From Liolophura sinensis (Eukaryota > Mollusca > Polyplacophora > Chitonida > Chitonidae): DNA of 64,000 nucleotides. The DNA lies in the NCBI RefSeq assembly GCF_032854445.1, contig NC_088295.1:9971385-10035384 (forward strand), given 5' to 3'. Under the pieces are notes generated by a model, which saw only the letters and a list, made by a program, of their open reading frames with translations, did no database searches and was not told where the DNA came from. Position 1 is the stretch's first letter; each line of letters begins with the position of its first letter. Of the stretch, positions 12,423-23,810 are shown piece after piece. A program made the translations under genes and the position numbers.

Positions 12423-12655
12423 CCGACTTTCACCGGTTACATGTGACCACCACATTTTCGCCTCCTCTGGTTTCACTCTCCATGCTAATGTCTGTTGTAT
12501 TCACCAGCTTTATAGTTAGGATCTATAAAGCTGACATCTTTGAACATGACGTGAATAATGTGGCCCCTAGCAGACAGAAATCATTGATCATTAAAAGTAC
12601 ATGTTATCCAGGAAATTCGATCTCTCTATTTACGGTACAGTCGCTCATGCTTTAA
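12423..12655 (+). repeat. Direct duplication, copy 1 (partner at 13.57 kb)
   Basis: CTTTCACCGGTTACATGTGA, then CCTCTGGTTTCACTC, CCATGCTAATGTCT and GTTGTATTCA correspond to TTTCACCGGTTAACTGTGAC, CTTCTCTAGTTTTATTC, CCATGCTTTAGTCT and ATTGTGTTCATGAC at 13,568-13,680. The plus-strand frame 12,443-12,655 covering this copy is not conserved in the partner, so I do not treat it as a gene. Confidence 0.65.
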
Positions 12656-13564
12656 TCGAAATACGTGTTATGTAAGAATTGAAAACGCTCATGCAGACGC
12701 GTTTGTGTTATTATGTCTGCAGTGCTGCGAGTACATTTCCAGAGGGAGCCTGTTAGGATTGATTTGGACATCAGACCAATTCTCAGTATCACCATAGATA
12801 CGGATAATATTTCAGGTCAGTAAAAGTGATGGGAACTAAAGATCTTGTTTATGAGTAGAAGCACTCGAATTCAGATGAAGTTACACAATAAATGCTTGAC
12901 GATCTTGAGGACATCAGAACTTAAAATCGAATTTGCTTTTGTCATATTGTTGATGGAACAAATAAATCCAGAGATAATATTCAGCTTAAAAGTTTTGATG
13001 TCTTCAAATGTTATCCCACCTCTTGAGATCGATTTTGGACTTCAAAACTTGTGTGATTTCTAAATGTAGCATTATGTAATCTTTTAACGGAACATGGGGG
13101 TATTATAATATAGCGTCAGTTGACGCGCTCTAGGTTGTCCATAGTTTTGACAATTTATCGAGTATCACTAAATTCTATTGAATAAAATATATTTAAGACG
13201 TTTAACAGTGTGACCACTTTTGGAGAATGTGAAGTGTTACAAACAAAACCTTTAGTAATTAAATAACTTTGAACCAGGTTTGATATCTGTAACTGAGTGG
13301 CGCCAATATTTAAGCAAGCACGTTTGATTCTAATCATGAATTTCTTTCCTTTGTTTTCATGTTATTTATATTGACTGTGAGAAAAACACAGTAGTTTGAG
13401 TAATTCTAAACAAGTGACGTCTAATAAATTGATATTAACATTACAGCATACGTTTTACCTTATTCTGCATAACCTGTAATGTTAGGGGACATACAAATTT
13501 ATACGGGTTAAGCATTTATACGTGGACATTGGAATAAAAGCCTGACTGAAGTAAACGAACAATA
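12656..13564. other. Unannotated DNA
   Basis: No gene or obvious repeat. Frames at 12,845-13,063 (plus) and 13,155-13,337 (minus) have no recognisable features. Confidence 0.45.
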
Positions 13565-13690
13565 TGTCGAATTTCACCGGTTAACTGTGACCGTTTGCTA
13601 AATATCATCGCTTCTCTAGTTTTATTCACCATGCTTTAGTCTTTCATATTGTGTTCATGACTGTATCATAAAGATGTATATATTACCAGG
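13565..13690 (+). repeat. Direct duplication, copy 2 (partner at 12.42 kb)
   Basis: Matches 12,423-12,560 as described for that copy. It lies just outside the right arm of the inverted duplication, but I could not find an equivalent outside the left arm. The direct pair therefore probably arose separately. Confidence 0.6.
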
Positions 13691-13789
13691 TATGTAGTAG
13701 TTAGTGTTATAACCTGAACGATATGTGTCCAGTGTGTGTTAATCGTTACACAGATATAGACATACGCCCGATTGCTGCACCCACCATAC

Positions 13790-15375
13790 CTTTATTACGA
13801 ATGAATTTCCCGTATACAGCATGGAAATGGAATTCCATACAGTCGCCTCAAAAGTCAAAAGAGCGTAAAAAATACAATCAATAGCTTTCAGTTCGACTGC
13901 AGTTTAATACTTTCCTGTTGTAAATTACTTCGCGACGTGATCTCTGATGCTTTAATAAATATACTCATTCTCTCGTTAACCGATATTCTAGTTTTTATAT
14001 TGTTCTTCGTTATATGAAGTCACCGGTGCGGTCATCTTGCCCATAATGACGATGACTGTGGTGCCAGTCAGCTATAGCAATTAATAGAAAAAAGTTAAAT
14101 TGGAAAAATTGCTGTTACGTCGTTATGTGGATGAGTTGATGTGAGTTGAATGTCATGAACGCGTTTCAATTTGTTGTTCAGGTTTTTGACGCGCGGAAGC
14201 CAAACAATTAGAGTTTTACAAACCACTGACCTGGGTGAAGTTATTGTGCAACGCTTTGTTTCTCCTAGACCCTGCGAACTACTGACAGTTACAGTGTTAC
14301 ATAGTTAAGGTCATGAGAGAAATACGAAAACAAAATATCCCGCTGTAGCTCCTGATTATTCAAGCTAGAAGATTCCCCTCTTGAATGTATAATGCAGCCA
14401 CTTTTTATAATAGCATCCTTTTTCCAATCTGGAAATCGCTATAAATATTAGAATGGTCATTGTGCATTGAAGCAATTTGACGCTTTTATACGAAGAGTTT
14501 CCAGTAAAGCCGTGAACCAAAAGTATTTTTCAATTTCACACATTCGATTTAGACAGAAAGTGTCTTTGAGCTAAATTTCATCGAAATAATTAAAAAAGCG
14601 TCCAGAAGAAATGGCAACATAACGGGCTTACTTCTCTCTTCCCAGTTTCAACAGCACGGGCCTTAATACTTTCAATTCTTACAATTCTCAATATGTTGGG
14701 CCTTGCAAATTTCAACATAATGGGCCCAGAATGTTACTTGCTCTATTCCAAATCACAGCATGATGGGCTTTGGGGAGTTTTACATTCTTTACCTCTTGGA
14801 AGTCTCAAGATGATAACCGGATACCTCTAATTCTGTGTGATTCTGTTTTTCTCCTTAGGTTTTAGTCTTTTATATGTTAACTCGTTTCTCTCTTCCCAGT
14901 CTCCACGTGCTGGGCTTGTAACTGATACTTTCTTTCTCTCTTCCTAGTCTCCACGTGCTGGGCTTGTAACTGATACTTTCTTTCTTTCTTCCCAGTCTCC
15001 ACGTGCTGGGCCTTGTAACTGATAGTTTCTTTCTTTCTTCCCAGTCACCACGTGCTGGGCCTTGTAACTAATACTTTCTTTCTCTCTTCCCACTCTCCAC
15101 GCACTGGGCCTTGTAACTGATAGTTTCTTTCTCTTTTGCAATTCTCCACGTGATGGGACTTGCGAGTGATACCCGGTACTTTTTTCCGCCATGCGAAGTC
15201 TCAATGTGATGGGCCTTCCGACTAATAACTCCTTTGTCCCAGGATGAGGCTTGCGACTGTTACCCTCTTTCTTTCCATAGCCAAAGTCTCAACGTGATGA
15301 GATATGAGACGGTTCCCGTCTTGCAAGTCCTGACTTCTTTGGCCTTGTGACCGATATCGTCTTTCTCAAATCTCA
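13790..15375 (+). repeat. Right arm of inverted segmental duplication
   Basis: Partner of 4262-5775 in opposite orientation, with about 8.0 kb between the arms. Shared landmarks start at CCCGTATACAGCATGG and run through AAATTACTTCGCGACGTGAT, GATGAGTTGATGTGAGTTGA and TACAAACCACTGACC into the minisatellite. About 350 bp between the flank and the array (14,285-14,630) is not matched in the left arm, so one arm gained or lost sequence. No gene seen. Confidence 0.75.
14630..15340. repeat. 48-49 bp minisatellite with CACGTG motif
   Basis: CACGTGCTGGGC recurs at 14,904, 14,952, 15,000 and 15,049, that is every 48-49 bp. Degenerate copies lie on both sides (GCACGGGCCTT near 14,650; CAACGTGATGAGA near 15,290). 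The unit reads TCTCTTCCCAGTCTCCACGT then GCTGGGCCTTGTAACTGATA. It lines up with the reverse complement of the 4.3-5.2 kb unit (TCACAACGTGATGGACCTTG then TTACTGTTACC), so both arrays descend from one ancestor. Some units carry a palindromic E-box (CACGTG), which is likely incidental. Confidence 0.88.
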
Positions 15376-15537
15376 GCCTTTCTTACAAAATCGTGACTCA
15401 TTCCTGTTCAACTTTGTTGTCATACTTTTGATATAGAACAGACATTAAGTACTGTGTTAATGTTTTAATGAGGCCACATTCGAGCATGATCAAATATTCA
15501 CGGTGTAATCATTGTGTAAATCCTTTCCTCTGGGCTT

Positions 15538-15935
15538 CTTTCCTGCTCTGTATTCTGCTGTATTTGTCTGGGTTCGCTCTTTTTATCTCCACACAGGAAA
15601 CACGCCTACAGCTTGTCTCGGCTTATCATTCATTAGAAGACCACCAATAAACCTTTGAACTTCCGATAACTGCTCACTTGCTGGCAAAAAGTGGTACCAT
15701 CATTTTGTGACACAACACTGAGTTTGCTCTGCGCAAAAGTAGGCGCGGTAATGAATTTGCTCAAAATGGTGTTCAAGGCTAAATTATAAATCCTGTGACT
15801 CTGTCCTAGAACTTTTATCAAGTCGCCATTCACTACCTTTGTTTGACCGTCGTTCCTACTTTGTCTATTATAATTCGTGCAAGTCTTTCCTTCCTACATT
15901 ATGTACATGCTGATAAAACGCTCACTATGGAAAAC
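15538..15935 (+). repeat. Direct duplication, copy 2 (partner at 11.07 kb)
   Basis: Matches 11,070-11,520 in the same orientation, 4.47 kb downstream. The short plus frame 15,468-15,650 spans its start and is not shared by the partner, so it is not supported as a gene. Confidence 0.6.
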
Positions 15936-17654
15936 ATTATTTAGGTAATATCTTTGAATCTGAAAACTGCAGGAATGTGTTATGTTTTATATAGCTGCTT
16001 CCTAGATAGTTTCATAGAGTCTAAGACCATGTATCATTTAGATATAAAAAGAGACATCAATATAACAGCTTTCTACATGCCGATGGTTAAAGACATTCTC
16101 TTTTTCTATTTTCTTGTGTTTTATGGCGTGTGAATCATTCTTGTTAAATCTTTCATATCAAGCCGTCCCGATGAATTACCCAGTGATAATGCATGGCCTT
16201 AGGGCACGGGGATAAGGCTGATATTTGGTAGGGTATAATTGTCACCCAAGAGTACTGACATGACGTGCTAGTAACAATGACTCCTTTCAAGATGCTTTCA
16301 AGAAATATGTAACCGTGTACGAGCAGACATTCCAAATTCTTTCAATTAACACGAATATTCTAAGTTATGTAACCTAACACCAATATAGATCTGATTTCCG
16401 ACACTGAATCAACTAACTCAAGACCAATGAAATACTGGTTCGACTGAAACTCGCATATATCCTTGAAAGTTTTAACTTCACATAAGTAGGTAGGGCTGTG
16501 TGTTTTTGTATCCAAGGAGATTTGTAATGATCCAGTCTGACAACCCAGTAGCTGAGAAATGCTGAGTGTTCCGAAACTCCAGCTCGCAAGTACACAGCAT
16601 TTTTTCCTGCAAAGAATCTTATGAATCTCTCGCGGTATAACAGAAGTGTATTACATCGGGTCAATTGCTGGTAATAATCTAGGGTATAAAAACATTAATG
16701 CATATTCATACAAGGTCTTACAATGTTTTTGCTCGTTAGATAAATGTCACAACCAAATGCCCTCTCTTTGCGTCTTCTTAATTCTGTTGTTTGCAAAAAG
16801 TCAACAGAAATATATCGCTCAACATAATTCGGATATCTCAATATTTGAAAGTTCTCCAGTCGAAGAGATGCTCGACACTTTTGATCTCTGATTAAACATT
16901 CCCTCGAGAGCCAGGCGAAACGCCAAGGTGGAATATTATACGAAGGTCGAGTATTGGCTTTTCTAATCATAATTTCTTACGCTAGGAGCAACTTGCTTCA
17001 TTCTGACTTATTTTTAGTTAATTTAAAAGACATCGACTGCGGAAAAACGTCTAAGTGCTTTTATAAGAACCAACCACCTGTTCTAATACCCTTATATTCC
17101 TGACTGCAAGCTTGAGAAATCAAGTGCGAAACAATTTACATTTACCATTTAGCAGTCGATTAATGACGTGCGTACCAGGCGTCTATTTTGATGTTGGTCA
17201 CTATAGTGCTTTTTGCCAATGAATGACTCTTTCAGTAAACGCTAGAAGCAGAGCAGTATCGTTGGCCACCATGTTGAATCATTATGAATTATCTTACACT
17301 GTGAAGATAGATAAACATAATTCTAGCAAGCACTGTACTCAATACCAGCCCAGTTTTGAAGAGTTCCACGTGCTGTCAAAAGTTTTAATCGAAAAAAACC
17401 CGTTGATGTTTGCTTGCTGTGTGCATTCCAGAGTAGGCGTGTATCAGGGCGTTCTAGAGGAGTTAAGTAACTGGTTATGTTTTGTTTGATTTATCTCTCC
17501 AAGGTTTTTGTATTAGAAGTATATAGTATATAATGAGATTTTAAAAATTTTAATTGTGTTTTTTGTGTTAAAACTGGTTTAAAATGGTCTGTTTCCTGTT
17601 TGTTCTGATTTTAAATGCTCATTCTCTTGTTGAAAGACAACTGTGTTCCGGTTC
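15936..17654. other. Unannotated DNA
   Basis: I see no gene or repeat. Overlapping frames on both strands at 16,413-16,970 and a plus frame at 17,223-17,489 lack recognisable motifs or shared context. Confidence 0.45.
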
Positions 17655-17728
17655 TAACATGTTCTCAATGCAGTATGGCTGTAATACCATCAATATGGCG
17701 TAAAACACAAATCATTTATTCATTTACC
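17655..17728 (+). mobile_element. Short retroposon 3'-tail relic
   Basis: CTGTAATACCATCAATATGG followed by CGTAAAACACAAATCATTTA and TTCATTTA resembles the 3' ends of the SINE families here: a GGCGT(A/T)AAAC core, then a CATT-type tail. No promoter head is present. Old fragment of uncertain family. Confidence 0.45.
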
Positions 17729-19277
17729 CCTGACACTAAGGGATCTTAGAAGATGTTGACTTTTTTAAATTTATAAGTAATGGTCTCAAGGTTAGTTCAG
17801 CAAGATGAGAAATTACCAATTTATGCCTTCTTCACAGTAAAATGGCCTTATTATCATTTCTTATGTAAACCAACGGCTTACCAACGTATCCTTCCCTTGA
17901 CTTAGCTTCCTGTCATGGTTAAAAATATCGATAAACAAAAATAAGACAGCCTAACGAAGCGATAGTTGACATTTACTTTCAGACACATCCTGTTGTTTCA
18001 CTTCCGGTCAACCTCTAAATCCTGGTAATCTTTTTGGCCGACCATTCTTTGATCTCACAACTTGGCAATCACAGCGGCTGGATAACAATGCTCAAGATCA
18101 CTAGGAGGCTAACCGGATTTGTTGGCCAAATTAACTTCACAAATTGTAACTTTACATGGAACTTTGTATACTCTAGGAAGTTTCCAGAGACGACTTTTCG
18201 TGTGCGGTTTGGGAAAGACAGGGCATCAAACTGTAACTGTAAATATGTGCAAGCATGAATGTATTCAGGAAGTGATGTCCCATGTCTTCCTTGGTGTAGC
18301 TACCATAGTGGGAATATAACTAAGACTGACTGGGTTAAAGAGCCAGGAAACTGTACTTAGAAAGAAAAACAATAGTCATGAATCGACTATACATGAACCG
18401 AAAATATTTTTGGACAGAACAAGGACGATGATTACATTTCAAAAGAAATCGTCAGAAGCGATATAAACACGGTCATTTCCTAATCTTGAATATTGATGCT
18501 TGGGCAATTTAGTGATTTGTTTTTCACCAGTGGATCGGGACTCCTTAATACTCCAGGTATATCAAATGTTTTCGGTCCAAAGATCCAAAAGAGGAAACAG
18601 CCAATTTGAGCTATAGTATACGCATGACTAAAAACTGAAGCACTATGATAAACCTTAAACATGACTCATGTATAAGGCTCTTGTTTACACTTGATTATTT
18701 AAAGCATTACTTTTCATTTTCCACAACTGTTCGTAATAGAACCCAGTTTTATGATTTCAGCAAATAAAGCAATATTTTAAAATAGTACATAGACTATATG
18801 CTTTAGCTGTCGTTTTCTTGAAAAAGGAGCAGTTTGTGTGTGACAAATGTAACTATAGATATAAGGCTAAAAATGCTGGTTATATCGTATATCTACAGTG
18901 GCGGCGTGAACTAAATATACAGCAATCATCAGTATATATACTGAGTGTATCTACATACCTTTACCAGCACTTTTGGCTGTAATTTACATTTTTCTAGTGT
19001 ATGCCTATACGATCCGCAATATCGTTGACAATTTTAATGTTCTATAATCCAGGCCTAATATAAAAATGTATAACGTGGGTAGTATATCATTCCACAGAAT
19101 TCTCACAGAGATTATTATGACAAAGACATTAGCTGCTCCTGAGCCACCTGGCACGGAATATATCCCTCTTTTTAGTATTGGTCCCCACGATATGGCTGAA
19201 ATATTGCCGCTGTGGCGTTCAGCCGTATTCTTTCATTCGCTTATTTCATTTTAGCATTGGGGACGTCTGAAAATATC
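17729..19277. other. Unannotated DNA
   Basis: No gene found. Overlapping plus frames at 18,034-18,319 are in two phases and unrecognised. A perfect 14-bp palindrome CAGTATATATACTG lies at 18,930-18,943. Confidence 0.45.
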
Positions 19278-19384
19278 TGTACCGTATCGCAGTCAATCCC
19301 ATACAAACAGTCAATCCCGTACAACAGTCAATACCGTACAACAGTCAACCCCGTACAAACAGCCACTCCCGTACAAACAGCATT
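19278..19384 (+). repeat. 17-18 bp minisatellite
   Basis: CAGTCAATCCCATACAAA and CAGTCAATCCCGTACAA-type units repeat about six times, ending in CAGCCACTCCCGTACAAA. The units differ by one base in length and by a few substitutions. Confidence 0.9.
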
Positions 19385-19649
19385 TTGAATAATGATAAAC
19401 TAACTGTACAGTGCTTGAAGATCTGGTCAGAATAGATGTGCAAAAACTCAAATACGCTCGCTATAAAACTACAGATATCGAATCAGAGGTATGTGAGAAT
19501 TGCAAATATCATTTCTTACCTGAATATCACCAATGAAAAAAACCGGGACCAGCACTGACTAGACCAGACCAGATGTGTTGTTCAACCCAGGGGATCAGCA
19601 GAATGCTAGACTATACATGGAGTTAATGGAGTTATTGCCAAATTCCGCC

Positions 19650-19990
19650 GACTAGGATGAAATGTTCCCTTTGTTAACTGTAACACAACGTTCCCTTTTA
19701 TGACTGTGACCCAACGTTTCCTTTGTTCGTTGTGACACAACGTTCCCTTTGATCACTGTGACACAACGGTCCGTTTGATGGCTCTGGCATAACTGTCATT
19801 TGATCGCTCTTACACAACGTTTCCTTTAATCGCTTTACACAACTTTCCCTTTGATCGGTGAGACACAACGTTCCCTCTGATCGCTGTAACATACTCTTCC
19901 CTTTGATCGCTGTGACACAACTTTTCGTTTCATCACTGTAACACAACGTTCTTTGTGATCACTTTAACACTTCGTTCCTTTTTATCGTTG
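19650..19990. repeat. 26-bp minisatellite, about 12 copies
   Basis: Units of the form CGTTCCCTTTGATCGCTG followed by TGACACAA recur every 26 bp from about 19,660 to 19,985, with drifted members such as ACTGTCATTTGATCGCTCTT. On the minus strand it opens an 82-codon frame rich in repeated peptides (19,698-19,946), which is a repeat artefact. Confidence 0.92.
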
Positions 19991-20194
19991 AGACGAAATT
20001 TTCTCCATGTTTTATTAAATGACGTCGATTACTTGGTGCTTTTGTTGGTTCAGCGCTGTAGATTCAGTGTCAACAGTTTAGTAATTAGGCTCTGTGCTGT
20101 AGATACGTTTTGTGTGTACTATAGATTTAGTATTACGTTTATTGTCCAAGGTGCATTGCTATAGGTTCCGTATGGTATGAACACAGTGTTATGG

Positions 20195-20430
20195 ATCCCA
20201 TGTAGTAGGTTCTATGTTGTAACTTCATTGTTGTAGGTTCGGTGTTGTAAGTTCATTGTTGTAGGTTCGATGTTGGAGTTTCAATATTGAAAGTAATTCT
20301 ATGTTACCGGTACTGATTTAATGTAGGCTCAGGGTTAAAGGTTTATTATTTCAGATTCTGTTGTGTACGATCTGTGTTGTTCGGTCATTGTCACAGATTG
20401 ATTCAGTGCTCAAGGTTCATTCTTGTTGTT
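20195..20430. repeat. Degenerate GTTGTAGGTTC array
   Basis: Alternating TTCATTGTTGTAGGTTCG and GTGTTGTAAG phrases give an irregular, low-complexity array with a half-period near 15 bp. Copies decay towards 20,430 (TGCTCAAGGTTCATTC). Confidence 0.65.
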
Positions 20431-22140
20431 GGGTTTCTTTGGGTTTAACCGTTACCCGTATTTTGGTAAATGTAAATACCTTTATATACGGTTTAAAAGC
20501 CGGATTCATTGTGATTTAGTAATCACTATACAGAAGCAAATGATTGCAATTAGTGTTTACTCTTCATGGTAAAATCAAGGCGCAACTATTCTTTTATCCG
20601 AAAAGCTAACCAATCAGGGCTGTACATTCTTATCAACTGTACAGACCTATTGCAATGTAAGCTATCAGTATTGCTACAAGTCAAGATCGTCAGAATAGTT
20701 TTAGCTTTTTATTGACATCAGTAGGAATTCATTACTGTGTTCAGGACTACATAGTAACGAAAACTGTAGTAGCGGCTTTGTATAAAGACAACAAATAATA
20801 TGCCATTCAGGAAATCTCTAAATGTACAACACCATTTTGGTCGTAAGGTGAATCGACTGGGTACAAAGTGCTCTGGACAAAGCATGTCAATTTCGAGAAG
20901 AGGAACTACGTCAGTGGAGTCGTTGTTAGTGTGACTTTCTGGGAGTATCTATTACCTTTGTGGAAAATCATTATCAAGGGATGCAAGGCTGACGCAGGAC
21001 TAAAGAAAAATATCATTAACCAAAGCATATGTTTTGTCGAAAGCTGTTCTTCCTACTTTTCACCAAACACAACATAATAGTTTCAACGACAGCTCACTGT
21101 ATTGTTCCTAAAACCTTCAAATCAAGTTTGACGGATACAGATGTAACCATTTTAGTTTTGGGAGTTATGGTTCAATTCAGGATTTCTTGTAGATACCAGG
21201 GAAAATACTGGACAAACTAGAGGGCACATAGAACATTATATATGGGACATTCTGGACAGATGCAAATTACATCTGGTACATCCAGCGTAGTTTTGCATGG
21301 CATTGTTAAAATAAGACATGTAGAAGAGAGTGGAAGTAGTACTAACTGCATGACTCCCAGTTACATAGTCTAATATGCCAAGGCTAACCCGGTAGGACTA
21401 TATGCCAGTGACCAGCATTTTCCAGAAGTATTCGGTAACGTCTCAGCAGTCTGTTATTTAACATTATATTATTAAACTGCACAACGTTGTAGTGCCGATC
21501 TCAAGCTCTCATCTTAAGATTTCGGGATCATGATTAAAGAGATGTCACTACTGAAGGATAAATAAGGATCGTCTGCTCGGCTTGCAGACGTGTTTACCCA
21601 AATCCACACCCTCGTATTTCCGGGGTATAAAGTTCTTGTCATCTGTTGTGCAGGAAGACGATGGCGTGATCATGTCATAGTAATGGAGGCAAATGACGAA
21701 GGATCGTTATATGAGACCGTCTTCAGCTGCACTCCCCATCACCTATTAAACATAATTGCTCACTTTCACTGAGTTGTGTGCCAAAACGTGGAAGAACTAA
21801 AATCCTACTTTGCGCAAAATTCCGTACATATAAAATAAAATGTTCCTGGTGTTGATATTATGTGTCTATGGTGCTTCTCTTGTACCGGTAATGCATGTCT
21901 GACAATTTATCGTCATGTCGGAAGAGTGGCCGGTACTAGATTAAATATTATACTTAGCTGTATACGGGTAGTGGTTGTACATGTATGTCGACAGAAAAAC
22001 ACAATTTGGCACTATGATAAAACTGAGCTAACCTGCAGTTGTAGGTCAGAGGAAACGGCCACCTAATCTTAAAGAACCTCTAAGATTCGTACCCATTCTA
22101 ATTTATCAATATTGCCTGTTATGTAGTGAAAATCATTTGT
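20431..22140. other. Unannotated DNA
   Basis: No gene or repeat recognised. Plus frames at 20,868-21,220, 21,590-21,772 and 21,860-22,066 show no domain and no adjoining splice-and-exon pattern that I would defend. Confidence 0.4.
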
Positions 22141-22144
22141 CGGT

Positions 22145-22225
22145 TTGATCTCCATACCCATTGGGGATATTAAACAATAATCAAACAAATAAATACACCG
22201 TATATATATATATATATATATATTT
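22145..22225 (+). mobile_element. SINE-like 3' tail plus (TA)n
   Basis: CATTGGGGATATTAAACAAT followed by AATCAAACAAATAAATAC looks like a SINE 3' terminus of the AAATAAAT-tailed type. It runs into a TA microsatellite (about 22,201-22,222). The body upstream is not recognisable, so family assignment is weak. Confidence 0.45.
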
Positions 22226-23350
22226 GGAGATTCGTATTACCAGTTGGTGAACCTGTATTGTATATGTGTTATAGAACATGATGAGCTGTTTTTCTGCCAC
22301 ATTGACCTGAAGTTCTTAGTCTGGGAACTTTGCATTATTTGAAAAGTTTGAAATTTTTCTTTTCAAGTCATAGAATTGGTGAGGGAGGAATCGTCAATGG
22401 AAAATAGCTTTGAATCCAAAAGTATATTTTATAATTTGTGCGAAGTGGGACGCGGACAGGCATGTGAATTCATTTGTGTTATCTCGGGCGACTGATTAGT
22501 GCATGCGAACGGGTTTCCACGGCCGTACGTTGGCGACAACTTCATCTCCCAATGTGAGTCTAAAAAGAGAGTCAACGCTGAGTACAAGGTCAAGGTTATA
22601 GTGTAAACAGTACTTCAAGACCACCTCTTGATCCAAACAATAGCAAACTTCTAAAAAATCGTCTGTTACAATTATCCCTGTTCGAACACATAAAATTGTC
22701 AAAACAGCCGTATGTCCCTTGACGTGAAACGATGGAATAGTATGGGCCAAATGCGATCTTTCTTGATCAAAATTATACTTGTATGCATAGGCAGGGAGTA
22801 ATAATTCGCTAAAATACCCGCTTTGCTGTCATTCCACTTCCTGTGTTGTTTCCAGGAACAAAAGGTCAATCAAAAGGCTGAGACCTTTCCGTTGAATGGC
22901 GTCACCGATGCGTTAGAAATGAGACTTGACCTTTTTGATCTGCGATAACGCATGCGTCAAACAATCACCTATAGTGCACGGAAACATCTCCGGTGTATGT
23001 ATGTAATTTCCACGTTCGGAATAAGTATCGAATGAGTAATCCGAAACACCCCCGTCTATCGGCGGAAACACAATTGTAATCGTTTGCCAATACATAAAAT
23101 GATCATTCGAACTAACGGCAAATATATCTAAAGATACTCTCTAACCAAACCTATCACAGCAGACGTTATCTCTTGAGGTTTGGCGATATTTATCATTAGT
23201 TTATTACCTGTATAACGGTAAATGTAATTTTCCAGCAAAGGTCACTCCTTTCTAGATTTTTGGATTCACCCACGCGTTAATTAGGTAATTACATATTGAA
23301 AAATGATAACTCTCAATTTTTATCTAATCTATGGTGAGGTGTCAAAAATA
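22226..23350. other. Unannotated DNA
   Basis: I see nothing supportable. Minus frames at 22,496-22,750 and 22,913-23,095 are unrecognised. Confidence 0.4.
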
Positions 23351-23354
23351 ACCT

Positions 23355-23435
23355 CAGGCCAGACTTTACACCCAACAAAAACATCATCAGCGCTAGACTT
23401 TACACCCGACAAAAACATAATCAGCGCCAGAAAAT
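23355..23435 (+). repeat. 39-bp tandem pair
   Basis: AGACTTTACACCCAACAAAA and AGACTTTACACCCGACAAAA begin two adjacent copies that continue as ACATCATCAGCGCTAG and ACATAATCAGCGCCAG. Confidence 0.9.
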
Positions 23436-23719
23436 GATAATATGTCTCCCACATAGAAAAGTAGAACTTGTTACAGAAGAGTGGACTGACTGAGAGGCTT
23501 GCACATGTGAATATCACTTCACCTACGGTGCGATTATAACCATAATTAATGCCTCATTTGCGTGATTATTCAGAGAGCTATGTCTTATAAATGAACAAGG
23601 TTCCATACGGCTATGCAAGGAAGTGTTTGAAAATTCCAAGTAACGTTTTCCGCGTGGGTGGAATGATACATTATGGTCACAGAGTAAGCTTGCCAACATA
23701 AACATCATGCAGACAGCAT

Positions 23720-23810
23720 TCAAAGCCAGGCGGGATATTTTTGAACTCATCTATCACTGTATTATTACTCGGAATAATTTATTTCATTGCTGTTTAAAGC
23801 AATACTTAAA
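23720..23810 (+). repeat. Dispersed 85-bp repeat, copy 1
   Basis: GCCAGGCGGGATATTTTTGA, ACTCATCTATCACTGTATTA and TTGCTGTTTAAAGCAATACT match GCAAGGCAGGATTTTTTGAA, CTCATCTGTCACTTTATTA and TTGCTGTTTAAAACAGTCCT at 26,358-26,448 in the same orientation. It has no recognised terminal structure. Confidence 0.85.

Noticed and set aside
14944-15204. 86-codon minus frame with repeated QGPARGDWEE-like peptides.
   Set aside because: Repeat artefact of the 48-49 bp array; 48-bp spacing happens to hold phase for a few units.
18930-18943. Perfect palindrome CAGTATATATACTG as an operator or binding site.
   Set aside because: AT-rich palindromes of this length are expected by chance in 64 kb, and no promoter or gene is adjacent.
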